Positions 11,232 to 22,105 of a DNA stretch of 64,000 nucleotides are shown here, piece by piece (positions within the stretch are counted from its first letter, which is position 1; each line of letters opens with the position of its first letter). Made by a program: the position numbers and the translations under genes. Origin of the DNA: Cucumis sativus. Taxonomy: Eukaryota; Streptophyta; Magnoliopsida; Cucurbitales; Cucurbitaceae. The notes beneath the pieces were generated by a model. It made no database searches. It was not told the origin of the DNA and was given only the letters and a program-made list of their open reading frames with translations. The stretch lies in assembly GCF_000004075.3 (NCBI RefSeq), contig NC_026655.2:27079489-27143488 (forward strand). The letters are read 5' to 3'.

Positions 11232-11937
11232 TAAGGGTGTAAGAATATGGGTTGAATCTGATAACTCGAACTACCCGAACTATTCAACCCATATTGTATG
11301 GATTGAGTTGATTGGGTTAAAAAAACTTGATTTTTTCGAGTTGGGTTGGATCTTAGGTTGAAGGATTGAAAAATTCGGTTCAACCCAATCCAACCCAAAT
11401 TAATAATATATATATCTATATAGTATTTATTTAAAAGGTCTTCCTCTTCTCCTTCACGCACGACATTCCTATTTTCGTTTGTAACCTTGAATGTACAAAT
11501 ATATATATATATATTTAATAAAATAAAACTTAAAAATATAGGTCTTCCTCTTCTCCTTCACCTTCAAGCACGGCATTCCTATTTATGTTTTTAACTATGA
11601 ATGTTTGGATTTATGTATGTTTAAGAACTTTGAATTTATTTATGTTTGTATAACGACTTTGAATTTATGAATGCTTCAAACTTTGAGTTTATATATCTAT
11701 AAAATTTTGAATTATGTATGTTTGAACTTTGAATATATATCAATTTTGAACTTTTTTTTTTTTAGGAACTATTTTGAATTTTACAACCCTTGGAAAGTGT
11801 AGGGAAAAAAAATGCAATCCGACAACAAAACTCATATTTTATGGGTTGGGTTGGGTTGGATTGAGTTGGAAACTAAATAACCCAAAAATATTGGTTGGGT
11901 TGAGAATGTCTTCCAACCCAACTCGATTACACCCCTA
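11232..11937. mobile_element. hAT-type MITE, complete, with 8-bp target-site duplication
   Basis: The element starts taagggtgtaa (11232) and ends ttacacccccta-like (actual end ttacacccctA at 11937), so its ends are imperfect terminal inverted repeats. They extend inward through ggGTTG-rich sequence on both sides. It is flanked by a perfect 8-bp direct repeat agcaattt (11224-11231 and 11938-11945), the length made by hAT transposases. The 706-bp body has no transposase frame, so it is non-autonomous. Inside are an internal duplication of about 45 bp starting ggtcttcctcttctccttca (about 11437 and 11541), an AT microsatellite at 11497-11515, and degenerate 'aactttgaattta' repeats at 11600-11760. 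Confidence 0.88.
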
Positions 11938-14369
11938 AGCAATTTATATGTGTGTAAATCGATAAAAATAAAAAAATAAAAAAAAAATTAGGTTCAAAAC
12001 ATATAAGCAATTTTTAAAAAACACTTTAAGAGATTAAAGAAAAAAAGATAGATTGAACAAGGAAGATTTACTCTTTTTGTTTATTTTGTAGAATTTTTTT
12101 GAAAAAGCAACAACAAATAAAAAAATATATCATTTTTCATCATTTTTACAATTTCATTTATACGTGTGAATCTTATGAAGGTTGTGAGTTAGAAAATCAA
12201 ATATTTGTGTTATAAAGACTTGCACTACGGTGATGTATTCATGTTCTCCATACTTCGACAATTAAATCACGAATGTAGTGTTCAGTAAAAACGTGATTAA
12301 TTAAGTTTTAGTACCTTTATCATATGATAGAGCTTAACTATTTACGACCGCTCGTTTTTCATGCATTTAAACTTGTTCATTAACGCATGACAATGTGTCA
12401 TCGAAAAATATGTCAAGGTAATCAATGGCAGCTAGAACAGTAAACCCAAGCTCAAGGATTTCTAATTTGAAAGTCTCACTGTTTCTTTTAGGTCTAGACC
12501 TTGCTTGAAATTTGACCCTAACAACATAATTATTATTATATAAAAAGATGTCCCAACCAAATATGTAGTAAGTAAGAAGTTGGAATCGAGTAGTAGTAAT
12601 TAATTTGGAGTATAAAAGCTTTTTTATTTCAAAAGAGAAAAAACAAAAGGAAATAAAAAAAAAAATAGAAAGAATAGTAACTAGAAGAAGAATGATAGAA
12701 TGCATATGAATGATTGAAAAGAAAATTTTGAAGGAAAAGTTTAATAACAAGAAAAAATGATAAGAAGCACTTGGAAAGTACAAATTGAGTTATGAAAGTA
12801 ATTTGGTGTGTTTGTACTAATAAATTAACTAATATGCTCACATGTGTAGCACTTTTGATATCATTGGAAACAAATGGTTAGTGGCCAAAAGAGGGAAATA
12901 AGAATCAAAAGGGGACCAACTATGCCCTTTAATTTTTTATTTTTTATTTTTTTTTGACAAAACTACAAAAATCATCGAAAACTATAGCGGTGGTTGCAAT
13001 TATAACCACAAACTTTCAAAATTAAAAATTAAGCTTTCAAACTCATTCAGAATTTAAATTTTGACTTTCAAACTTACATGATTGTATAAATTATTATATT
13101 GATTTTAAGGTATGAGAATTAAACTTTTACGATTACGGTAAGTTCACAAGGGTTCATTTATTACTTTTGAAAGTTTAAGGATCTAATTGCAATAATTATC
13201 ATATTTTAGAAGTGGTTTTTGTAATTTGCCCTTTTTTTCAACAAGTGTGTCCTTTAATTTATCGCAAACAAGAGAAGAGATCTAATGTGTGTTTGATCAA
13301 GTCATACCAAATGATTGGATTTTGATATCAAATTTTGTGATGATATATCAATGCTCATTATAAGGGTTGATCATGTAAAAATATGGCATTCTTTTTTTTT
13401 TTCTAACATGGTTTTAGTACTTTGTTTAAGAAAAGTCTTTTAAGGATGCAAGATAGATTTCAAAATTTCTAAAAGAAAATTAAAAATTATTTACAAAATT
13501 AGTGCAAATTATTGCAAAAAAAAAAAAAAAAAACTTTGATTACATCATGTATCGATAAGATAAATAAAATCATGTGTTCAAACTTTGATAATGTTATTAT
13601 GTATTTAATGTCATCACAATATAATCTTCAATTAATATTAATTTTTACTCATTCAAATTTACAACCAAATTAAAAGATTATAAGTAAAGAAAGGGTGAAG
13701 TATTCGTAAAATTAAGTTTATTTTAATTTATAAATATCAATTTGAACTTTTGCCTTGATAGATGCTTTAACTATCATTACTTTTAATCTATGAATTGAGA
13801 CTTTTGATCCCTCGTTTCATACTGTTATTATACTAAAAAACTATGAAACTATTGAAAATTTCATATTCTATTTACGTTAAAATCATTAATATTAATTGAT
13901 AGAATAAAATTTTGATATGTTTTATAAATATTTTACGTTTAATGTGTTATAAATTTGAAGATTGCTTGAATCAATACTAATATAAAAAGAAAATCTTTGG
14001 GATATATACATACAACTAAGTAACATGCAAAATCCATATAAATTAACCTTCGTACCTATAGCTTATACAAATTATCTATTTGTCTTCACTAATATAATTT
14101 GATTAAAATATTATTTTAGTCTTTTTCTTTTTTAATTTATTCACTTTTAGTTCATATATACTTAATACATCTTAAGTATAGTATCTTGCTAATTTATTGT
14201 TGATTAAAGATTGTAATCTATTAGTATTTTCACAATAAATTTTAAAAATATATTCATCTTGTATAGTTAGTATGTTTATTATTTATGGGTGATTTTTTAT
14301 AATTAGTAAAAAAAATAAGAATAAAAGCAAGAAGACCAATAAATCAAAAAATAACAAAATTTTAGACTG

Positions 14370-14765
14370 AAAGTACTAGCCTAAGCATAAACGGGCTTAA
14401 AGAAGATAAGTTCGTGCCAAAGCACAAACTTATGTGTTTAGCTTCGGCCAAGGTCAAGGACAGTTTTAGCAAAATAGTTAATAGGACATATCCTACATAT
14501 GCTCGGGCAAAAAAGGCATTGTCCTAAGATCAAAATAAGGGCATGGCTGTAAAATTATAGGAGAATAACCTAGTTTTAAGTTTCTCTATAAATTACGTAC
14601 ACATTGCTATAAATTCACGTGTTAACTTGAATCTTACTCTCAAACTCTCTAGTTTCCACTCTTACTTGAAAATTATATTAGAGTGTGTATGGTCGTAAAG
14701 CACCACATCAGAATGCAAGTCTTCTCTCCTTCAAACAAATCTATTGTCAGTGTCACACGTGAATG
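14370..14765 (+). mobile_element. Possible solo LTR remnant
   Basis: This segment is less AT-rich than its surroundings (agcttcggccaaggtcaagg, atgctcgggcaaaaaaggca). It contains a TATA-like ctctataaat near 14584, followed by C/T-rich sequence, which is the promoter-leader order of many plant LTRs. I could not find both TG...CA ends or a 5-bp duplication, so this is a suggestion only. Confidence 0.3.
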
Positions 14766-17220
14766 TCAAGTACGTTTTTCGAATTTAAATTTTGACATCA
14801 AAATTATTTAACCAATTTTAGTCAAATATAACTTTCAAATACTAAACTCAAGTTTTGTTAAAATTAGTATAGATATTAGAACTGAATAAATTTGGAAGTA
14901 TAAACACTAAAATGATATATTAACGGATAAACTATTTATAATGATTACATAAGTTAGGAAGTTGTAGTTGTATATTATTTGATCATTACATTGGAGAGGA
15001 TGAACTTCAATGAAAATTAATTATAATATGATTAGAACAAGCTTTTAGATAAAGTTATTAATTGATTTAATTAATTTTGAGCTGACAAATGGCCGAAAGA
15101 AACGTTGGATCCCACAGAGAGTTATGATTTTGAGTTAAATATTAGGTTTCCATTATGGTAATACTTAATATTATTTTCATATGCATGAGAGAGACTTTAA
15201 TTTTCTTTTTTAAAATAGAAAAAAGAACAATATAACAACTAACTTTTTGGGCAATTAAGGTTTAAATGGTTACCATGTGCATGGAAATTAAATAGTAAAA
15301 TAAAGGTTACATACATTACTATTATTTTCTCATTAATCAAATAATAATTTGGCTAACTGGTTTGAATATTCCATCGTTTTAGAATCTTATCATTATCATT
15401 TCAATGCTAAAATGAGTTTAGCTCAATCATGATTGATATCAACTTTTCGTCCGAGTCTAGTTGTGGAGTTGAGGGTTCTATAATCTGATTTGCATATTGC
15501 AGATTAAGTGGAATCTACTAGCTTTTTCTATATACTTTTGAATGATATTCCAATTTTTCTTTTGTGTATACCAATATAGTTATCGTACTATTATAGATAT
15601 TGTTTATCATTACAACCAAAATGAGTCTTAATGTTAATTTAAAGATGCTATTATAGAGGTACGATGTCAGTTGTCAAAGTAGGAGAACTATAAATATGTT
15701 AAAGTATTATTGTCATTATAGATATCGATTATCGATTGACTCTAAATGGTAACGGTAACACTAATGATAAAAACATAATGATATTAGAGTAAACATCTCT
15801 TCCAATAATAATTAAATTACATTTTTCGAAGGTATAAGTAAATGTAATCAAAAGTAATCCAATTGTATTTTACAATCGATATACATCAACAAAAATCCAC
15901 TATGTGATTACCCATTCCTTATTACGATTAGTAAACATAGCCTATAATCAATATTGCAAGTTATTGTAAAATTATTTGATGAATTTCATTTTATTTATTT
16001 TAATTGCGTGAAGGATCCATTTGACTATTTAAAATTTAAACCTCCAAACGTTATTTTAAAAAAAATAATGATAAAGATCAATTTCATTTTAAAATTTCAA
16101 TCAATCAAACTTGAATCAAGTTCAACTAATTTAAATATATCTTCGATCAAAACATTAAAGATTTGAATTATCACGTTAGATAAACTATATAGTAAGTAGA
16201 TTTTAATTTTAATAATTACATAAAGTTTTGGATTAAACTTTGGTATGATGAGGAAAAAGTAGATTAGAACGTGCAAAGAGTTGCAATCAATTTATTTATA
16301 CATAAAGCATTAAGAGTGAGTGTGTACATAAACTTATCTTTAGTTGCCCTTTAATTACTATTAATTTTGTTAATTTTGCTTTGGAAAAAAGGGGAAGGGT
16401 CGAGAAAAGGGGAAGACCCTTCCTCTTCATCCCTATCGTTTTTTTACGAGTGATAGAATCTAAAAGTTTATTATATATATATTTAGTAAATATTTTGTTT
16501 ATTGAATATATCTGAAAATATCTGCTAACCAATTAAGAGATATATGAACTAATTGACAAAATTATTTAATCTCCGAAATTTTATTAGCTAGTAACTTAAT
16601 TTTTAATTTTGTTGTAAATTATAATCCAATCTCTATCATTAAAATTACCAAAAATAAAGTGTTAATATTTAATATTTAATAAATTAGTCTATAAAAACTT
16701 AGAATATATATACTTTGGTCTAATTTGGTTTGCCTTAAAAAGAAATTCATATTGCTTTCTTCTTGTGGGTTTGGTTTTAAGCAATTTATTGCTTTACATA
16801 ATGATAACCTCAAATTACTACTTAACAAAAATATTTATGACATCAATCCTAAATTATTAACAATTTTAAATTACAAAAATGAAAGATTATTACCTAATCG
16901 AGCAATTAATTAAATCGTTACCAACTTTGGATGGACTAAATAATTACTTCAATTAAACAATTACCATCCTTTTTATTTTTTAAAAAAAATCTTGTTCTTT
17001 GATCTTCTTATCTTTAAATAAGGATTAACAAAATTACATGAACATAGATCACAAAATCTCTCATTTTCTTGGTGGTTAGATTACCTATAGATTGTACTCA
17101 ATGATAAATTTTTACAATTACTTGTAAATTCATTTTACTAAATTACAAGTCAAGTCTTCCAAAAAAAAAATTTATAGATGCATCACTAACAAACATTCTT
17201 CATATTTAACATAAGAATTT

Positions 17221-17272
17221 AAAAAAAAAAAAAAAAAAGATGGGTTTGAGTTTTTTTTTTTTTTTTTTTTTT
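17221..17272. repeat. Poly(A)/poly(T) inverted tract
   Basis: An 18-base A run (17221-17238) is separated by about 12 bases from a 22-base T run (17251-17272). Together they are able to form a simple hairpin. They may mark the adjoining tails of two retro-inserted sequences, or be slippage products. Confidence 0.85.
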
Positions 17273-17740
17273 GTAATATAAAGTTCATCCATAATAATAA
17301 AAAAATTTGTCTTATTACATATATATTGAAAAAGAAATAGTAAGAAGAGAAATACAATGTACATAATTAATAGTTACTTATTTATAACTTTTACAAACCC
17401 TTGAAATTACTTAAATATGTTAATCTTACTGAATAAAACTTTAAGAAAAAAAGAAAAACTTCTACATACTTCACTATTGTACCTGAAATTTCACAAAATA
17501 ATACACATTGGGTTTGAGTAGTTTTTCTTAAATATGAAGTTCTTCCATTAGAAATTTACAATGGTAATTAACCATAACATGATGATAATTATGATAATTG
17601 GAACCTTTTCAAATATACAATATATGACCCCAAAAAAAGAAGCCAAAAAAGGTCAGAAATGCACTGACAATGGCATCCTACAAGTTAAGACATATATAGA
17701 TAGAAACAAAGTTATACTCATAATGCATCCCTTTGTAATT

Positions 17741-17768
17741 TTATATATATATATATATATGTATATAT
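17741..17768. repeat. AT dinucleotide microsatellite
   Basis: A (TA)n tract of about 28 bp with a single G interruption in intergenic DNA. Confidence 0.85.
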
Positions 17769-18096
17769 TGTTATTATTTTAGAATGTCTCAATTTTAGTC
17801 CATGTTTTTTCAAAAAAAAAATCTTAAATTTAATGGTTGTTAGCTTGTTTATTGTTTAACTTTTCAAATCATTTTTTCCTTTGTTATTTATTAATACTTT
17901 TTACTATAAGTTTTGGAAATATTGAAGTTCTTTACACGGAAAAATATTATTTCTTTACCCTAATTTGATAAAAATATTAACTTCGACAGAGATTAAATTT
18001 AAGATTTTTTTGAAGCACTTTGCAAAATGGTATTTTAAACTGAAAAGAAAAAAAAAGTAATTTACTTGAGAACTTACAAATGAATTAAGGGAAAAT

Positions 18097-18432
18097 TCAA
18101 TTAGTAAGAAAGAAGAAATAAAGTAGAAGCAACAAAATGGCAACACTCCAAGGAAACAGAAGCAAAAGCAGAAGAAACCCAACTCCCCATGGGAATCCCA
18201 CAGCTGAATGGTTGTTGTTATATCCTCCGTCGCGGCCGAGAGATAGCCAGTGAACGGCAACAACCAAAAGCAACGGCGAAACAACGACGAGCCTCTGAAA
18301 TACCTCTGATGCCGAGGCAACGGCGGCATCGTACACGGCATAAGCCAAGAATCCAAAGATTATAAGAGCAATGGTTGCAAGAAGCCATTGGTCTGAAAAG
18401 CTCAAGCTTGAAGAGTTTCTACAAGTAGCCAT
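18097..18432 (-). CDS. Small hydrophobic membrane protein, 111 aa, function unknown
   Basis: An intronless frame on the minus strand encodes 111 residues. After a short Ser-rich polar head (MATCRNSSSLSFSD) come three hydrophobic stretches: about 16-35 (WLLATIALIIFGFLAYAVYD), 44-64 (VFQRLVVVSPLLLVVAVHWLS) and 78-109. A Gly/Asn-rich loop (GRDGGYNNN) precedes the third. This looks like one of the small plant-specific predicted transmembrane proteins, but I cannot name the family or a role. Support for a real gene: the frame is more GC-rich than its surroundings, residue use is non-random, and a TATA-like box lies about 140 bp upstream of the ATG. The C-terminal FFFLTN tail runs into low-complexity DNA and could be eroded. 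It is isolated, with no neighbour closer than about 3.5 kb. Confidence 0.6.
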   Translation of the reverse strand: MATCRNSSSLSFSDQWLLATIALIIFGFLAYAVYDAAVASASEVFQRLVVVSPLLLVVAVHWLSLGRDGGYNNNHSAVGFPWGVGFLLLLLLFPWSVAILLLLLYFFFLTN

Positions 18433-18570
18433 AAGAATAGAGAGAGGGGGAGAAAAAAAGTGAAAAGGGTGTTGTTGTTTTGGTGTTTGTGTTTAGGAGT
18501 GGGAAATGATTTGTAGTTAAAAAGAAGTGAAATGTGAAGAAATACAAAAATGGGGTTTTCTAGTTTTGGC

Positions 18571-18576
18571 TTTATA
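18571..18576 (-). promoter_or_regulatory. TATA-like box for the small membrane-protein gene
   Basis: On the minus strand the sequence reads acaatataaag, a good plant TATA context. It lies about 140 bp upstream of the ATG at 18432, which leaves room for a 5' UTR of roughly 100 bp. No experimental support. Confidence 0.4.
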
Positions 18577-20891
18577 TTGTGGTCTTTACTCATACTATTG
18601 GGTTTAGAAGATAAATAATTGACTGTCCCATTGCTGCCACAATCATACAAACCCTTAAAATTACATACAACACCCTCAACAACTCTAGTGTCTGCCTTTC
18701 AATTATGTTTTTTAACTTTTAAAAAGTATCTTTGTAGAGTTTTTAATTTTTTTTATTAAAATATGATGAAAGGTGACGTGTTGGTTAACGAGAAAAGAAA
18801 TTAAAAGGCATGTGTGATATTGTTTTCAATAATGCCATTTATGTAAATCGATAAAAACCGATGATGTGAAAATTTTTATTGTTAAAATGCCTTGAATCTA
18901 ATATTAGGTGCTCCGAATTACTAAGTATTGAGCCTTTGATGGTTTGTATTAATATATAATATTATAAATTATTCTCTTTAATAATAATTTGTTTTTCATT
19001 TGTCCATGGTTAGTAATTGTAGCTAACAAGCTGTTAGTTCCACGACTCGAGTTTAAGAGGGAGATTACATGTGAAAAGAGGAATTATGAAGACATGAGAT
19101 ATTGGTAAAAAACACTTTAAAAGAATTGAAAATTACTATATATACCAACAAGAGCGGTGTATCTTCATTTTCATTAATTCAATCATAAGAACTTTAAAGT
19201 TAAGTATGCTAAATTTACCTAGATGCATTTAAGTGAGAACAAAGCATGTTGAAAGAATTCATGTTTGAATAACTTTCACTTTTAGAAGTATTCGAAACAA
19301 GCAAGAATGAAGTTGTTAAGTCACAGATGGGAGTGTCGAGGTCATCAAGTGTCAAATCCTATACTTACAGTGTTATAGTTAGTAAATCAGAACCACATAA
19401 GTCTATATGTTGATTCTATGTTGTTTATACCATATTGCTAATCGATTTTAGTTATATGAACAATTTTCGTTGTCAAATCAATTTATATCCTTTTAATAAA
19501 AGAAAAAATTGGAATGAATTGCAAGGTTGATTGGTATCTTTAGAATAGAAAGTTGATGAGTAAAAAATAAAAATCTTCAAAGTTTGAGGAGATGATTGAA
19601 AGTTTAGGGATGTTTTAGTGTAATTGAAGCTCACAAAAACAAGAAATATGAGAGCAAATAATTGCACCAACTGTCTAAATAGTCCCCAAAATGGATCCAA
19701 ACTTACACACCCTTTGCTTATAAACCTATAGAGAGAAATAGCTTTGAAGTTAAGAACCACAAGGACACTTTATTAAAATGCTTTACTCTTCTCGCATTTC
19801 TATTTGCTTACTTCAAAGGAAATGAAAATACCAAATTAAGAAATCAATATGAAAACAATTTGAAATATAACTCATCATCTCAAATATATATATAATAAAA
19901 ATTAAAAACACAATGAGATTTATGTTGTTTTTTTTAGAATTCGTACTAGCCAACCAATATAGACATGACTCAATTAACATAATGTATAAACATTCAATCA
20001 ATTTTGAATTCCCTACATATGATGATGGAAAAAATGAAAAGGAAAACGTTGAATAACAAATACGTAGATCTCAACGTATTAAACAATTATTGTTGTTTTT
20101 AAATATGTGTGATTAGGTTACACCTATCCAAAATCAAGGTGATGCATTTAAAGTCTCAATTAAAACTTGTTAAAAGCAAATAACAAAAATCCAGACTTAC
20201 TTTGTATAATTTAGCTTTTAATTTAGACTATTCTCTAAGATCTCGATGATTTCCTTAATGAACGTAATAAATACAAAAATTAATCTACTTCCCATGCTTA
20301 AAAGAAGAGTTAACTCAATGTGTAATAATTTTCTATGAAGTTCATACAAGTGTGTGTTTGAGGTGTATAATCAAGTTGATTGAGGTCAAAAGTATCTAGC
20401 ACCATTTTTGTAATCTAAAAGACTTTGATATTTTTGTTGGCTATTTTTGTTTGTTGAACTTTTCTTGGACATTCAACTAAGATACCAATTTACAAACTTT
20501 ACACATACTTGACAATTATGTGCATGCAACTTTTGTAATTGAGCTACGCAAAATACTTGGTCACCTTTCATTACAACAACAAAACTGCAATGTTAGGTAC
20601 TTTACATTCAATTAGGCCTTCATATGTTAGAATTAAGAAATTCTTATTCAAAGAAACATCTCTTTTTAAATAGAAAAACAAATAACCTTAAATACCTTAG
20701 CAACTTAGATCAAAGTACATGAAGATAAGGAGATATTTCTTGCTTTCGTTCTTTACAAAGCTTAGCATCTAACCTAACTCTCTAGATCAGTAGCACATGT
20801 CTAAATGCCAACAAAAACTTAACTAAACTAACACGTGAGTGTACTTAAGAACCAAAAAGTTTCATGCTCAAATCTCTCCAACTATAATTTG
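18577..20891. other. AT-rich intergenic sequence
   Basis: No convincing gene. Minus-strand frames at 19473-19760 and 19813-20001 are hydrophobic chance frames without recognisable motifs. Confidence 0.5.
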
Positions 20892-21350
20892 CACTACAAG
20901 AAATAGCATATGTCTAAATTAATTAAGTAAAAATTTCAAATTTTGTATTTAAAAATATTTTCACCAACCAAGTTTTTTTTGTTTCAAGAATAGAGTCAAC
21001 TAAGTTAGTCATTGGGAATGATCAACTAAGTCAAGTTAGTCATTGGATCAACTAAGTCAAGTTAGTCATTGTGAATGATCAATTAAAATAGTGATTAGAA
21101 TTCACCAAAAAAGTGGTACTCATTAGAGCTGGTCGCTAGATGTGACTCTTGCCAGAAGTGGTACTCATAGAATGTGATCGTTAGTGTTTGTCAACAATGG
21201 TTGTTTCCAAACTTAGTCATCAACAATGACTGATGTGTAGAATCATTGCAAACATTGGAGGTGAGGAGATTTAGGTCGATTTAGTAATTTCATCAACAAC
21301 GGTGCCTCCTAGATTTAGTTGGGTTGAGTTGATAAAAACTAACCACCCAA
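20892..21350. mobile_element. CACTA-like terminus with subterminal tandem repeats
   Basis: Position 20892 begins CACTACAAGAAAT, the consensus terminal sequence of plant CACTA (En/Spm) transposons. About 100 bp inward (20994-21080) is a three-copy imperfect repeat, actaagtcaagttagtcatt. It is followed to about 21340 by scattered catcaacaatg, gtggtactcat and ggtcgct motifs, as in CACTA subterminal regions. I could not find the matching TTCTTGTAGTG end in the next 700 bp, so this may be a truncated copy or a longer element whose other end has decayed. No transposase frame is visible. Confidence 0.55.
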
Positions 21351-22105
21351 CTTAGTGAACAGAACAGCCAAGCATTCTTAAGATACTAGTAAAGAAAATG
21401 GCAAATTTTCAACTCGTTGGATTAAAAGATCATACACAATTCTTTGTCAAAAACCTTTTTAGTTCAATTATAAATAAAGAAAATTAAACTTCTAACCACT
21501 GGTTAGTTGAACATATACCTAAACTAGTTAAAGAATGTGACCCGATTGACTTGTAACTTATTTTGCTTCAAAATTCAAACCATTGAATCAAAATTGGGTA
21601 TATTTCTAGAGAACCTTAAGACAACTTGTATATATAGCCAGAACAATATTGGGAAATAAGAGTGTACCAAAATGTTAAAGTAGAAAAACAACATAAAAAA
21701 TAGAAACTATCTGACTTTTTGCCAAACTGTGTTCATTTTACATGGTTCACATCTTAATATCAAAAACTGCATTAGAAAAAAAAATTACAACGATCTCAAG
21801 AACTTAATAAAATAATAACAAGAGATTCTAATTACTGGATGAGCATATATCATTACTAAAATCAAAAATCACAATCGATTCAATGCGGAAATCTAATTCA
21901 AGTTACAGAATAGGCACTGAATATGACAGATTAGTGTAGTATAATAAATGTCACATAGCCATGTAATTGGTTGTGATATAAATATCAAGGCTATCTCTTC
22001 GTTGTACATTTCAACGATACAACAATGAGATAGAGCGAATAATCCAACATGTTAAGTCAGCATACAAAATAATTTTATATAAGATCTTTTGAAAGAATTG
22101 CCTCT
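21351..22105. other. 3' flank of the chromomethylase gene
   Basis: AT-rich sequence downstream of the stop codon. It probably includes the 3' UTR, but no definite polyadenylation signal is assigned. Confidence 0.4.

Larger units (their letters stand above)
11946..18096. other. AT-rich, gene-poor intergenic block
   Basis: No gene is supportable here. Frames such as 12367-12783 (-), 15954-16166 (+), 16296-16532 (-) and 17561-17782 (+) have biased hydrophobic or lysine/asparagine-rich translations expected from AT-rich DNA and match no family I know. Long A or T runs occur at 13515-13532 and 17221-17272. Confidence 0.5.

Noticed and set aside
12367..12783. 138-codon minus-strand frame
   Set aside because: The translation is a run of Phe/Ser/Ile/Leu from AT-rich, A-rich antisense DNA, with no motif, no promoter and no exon partners.
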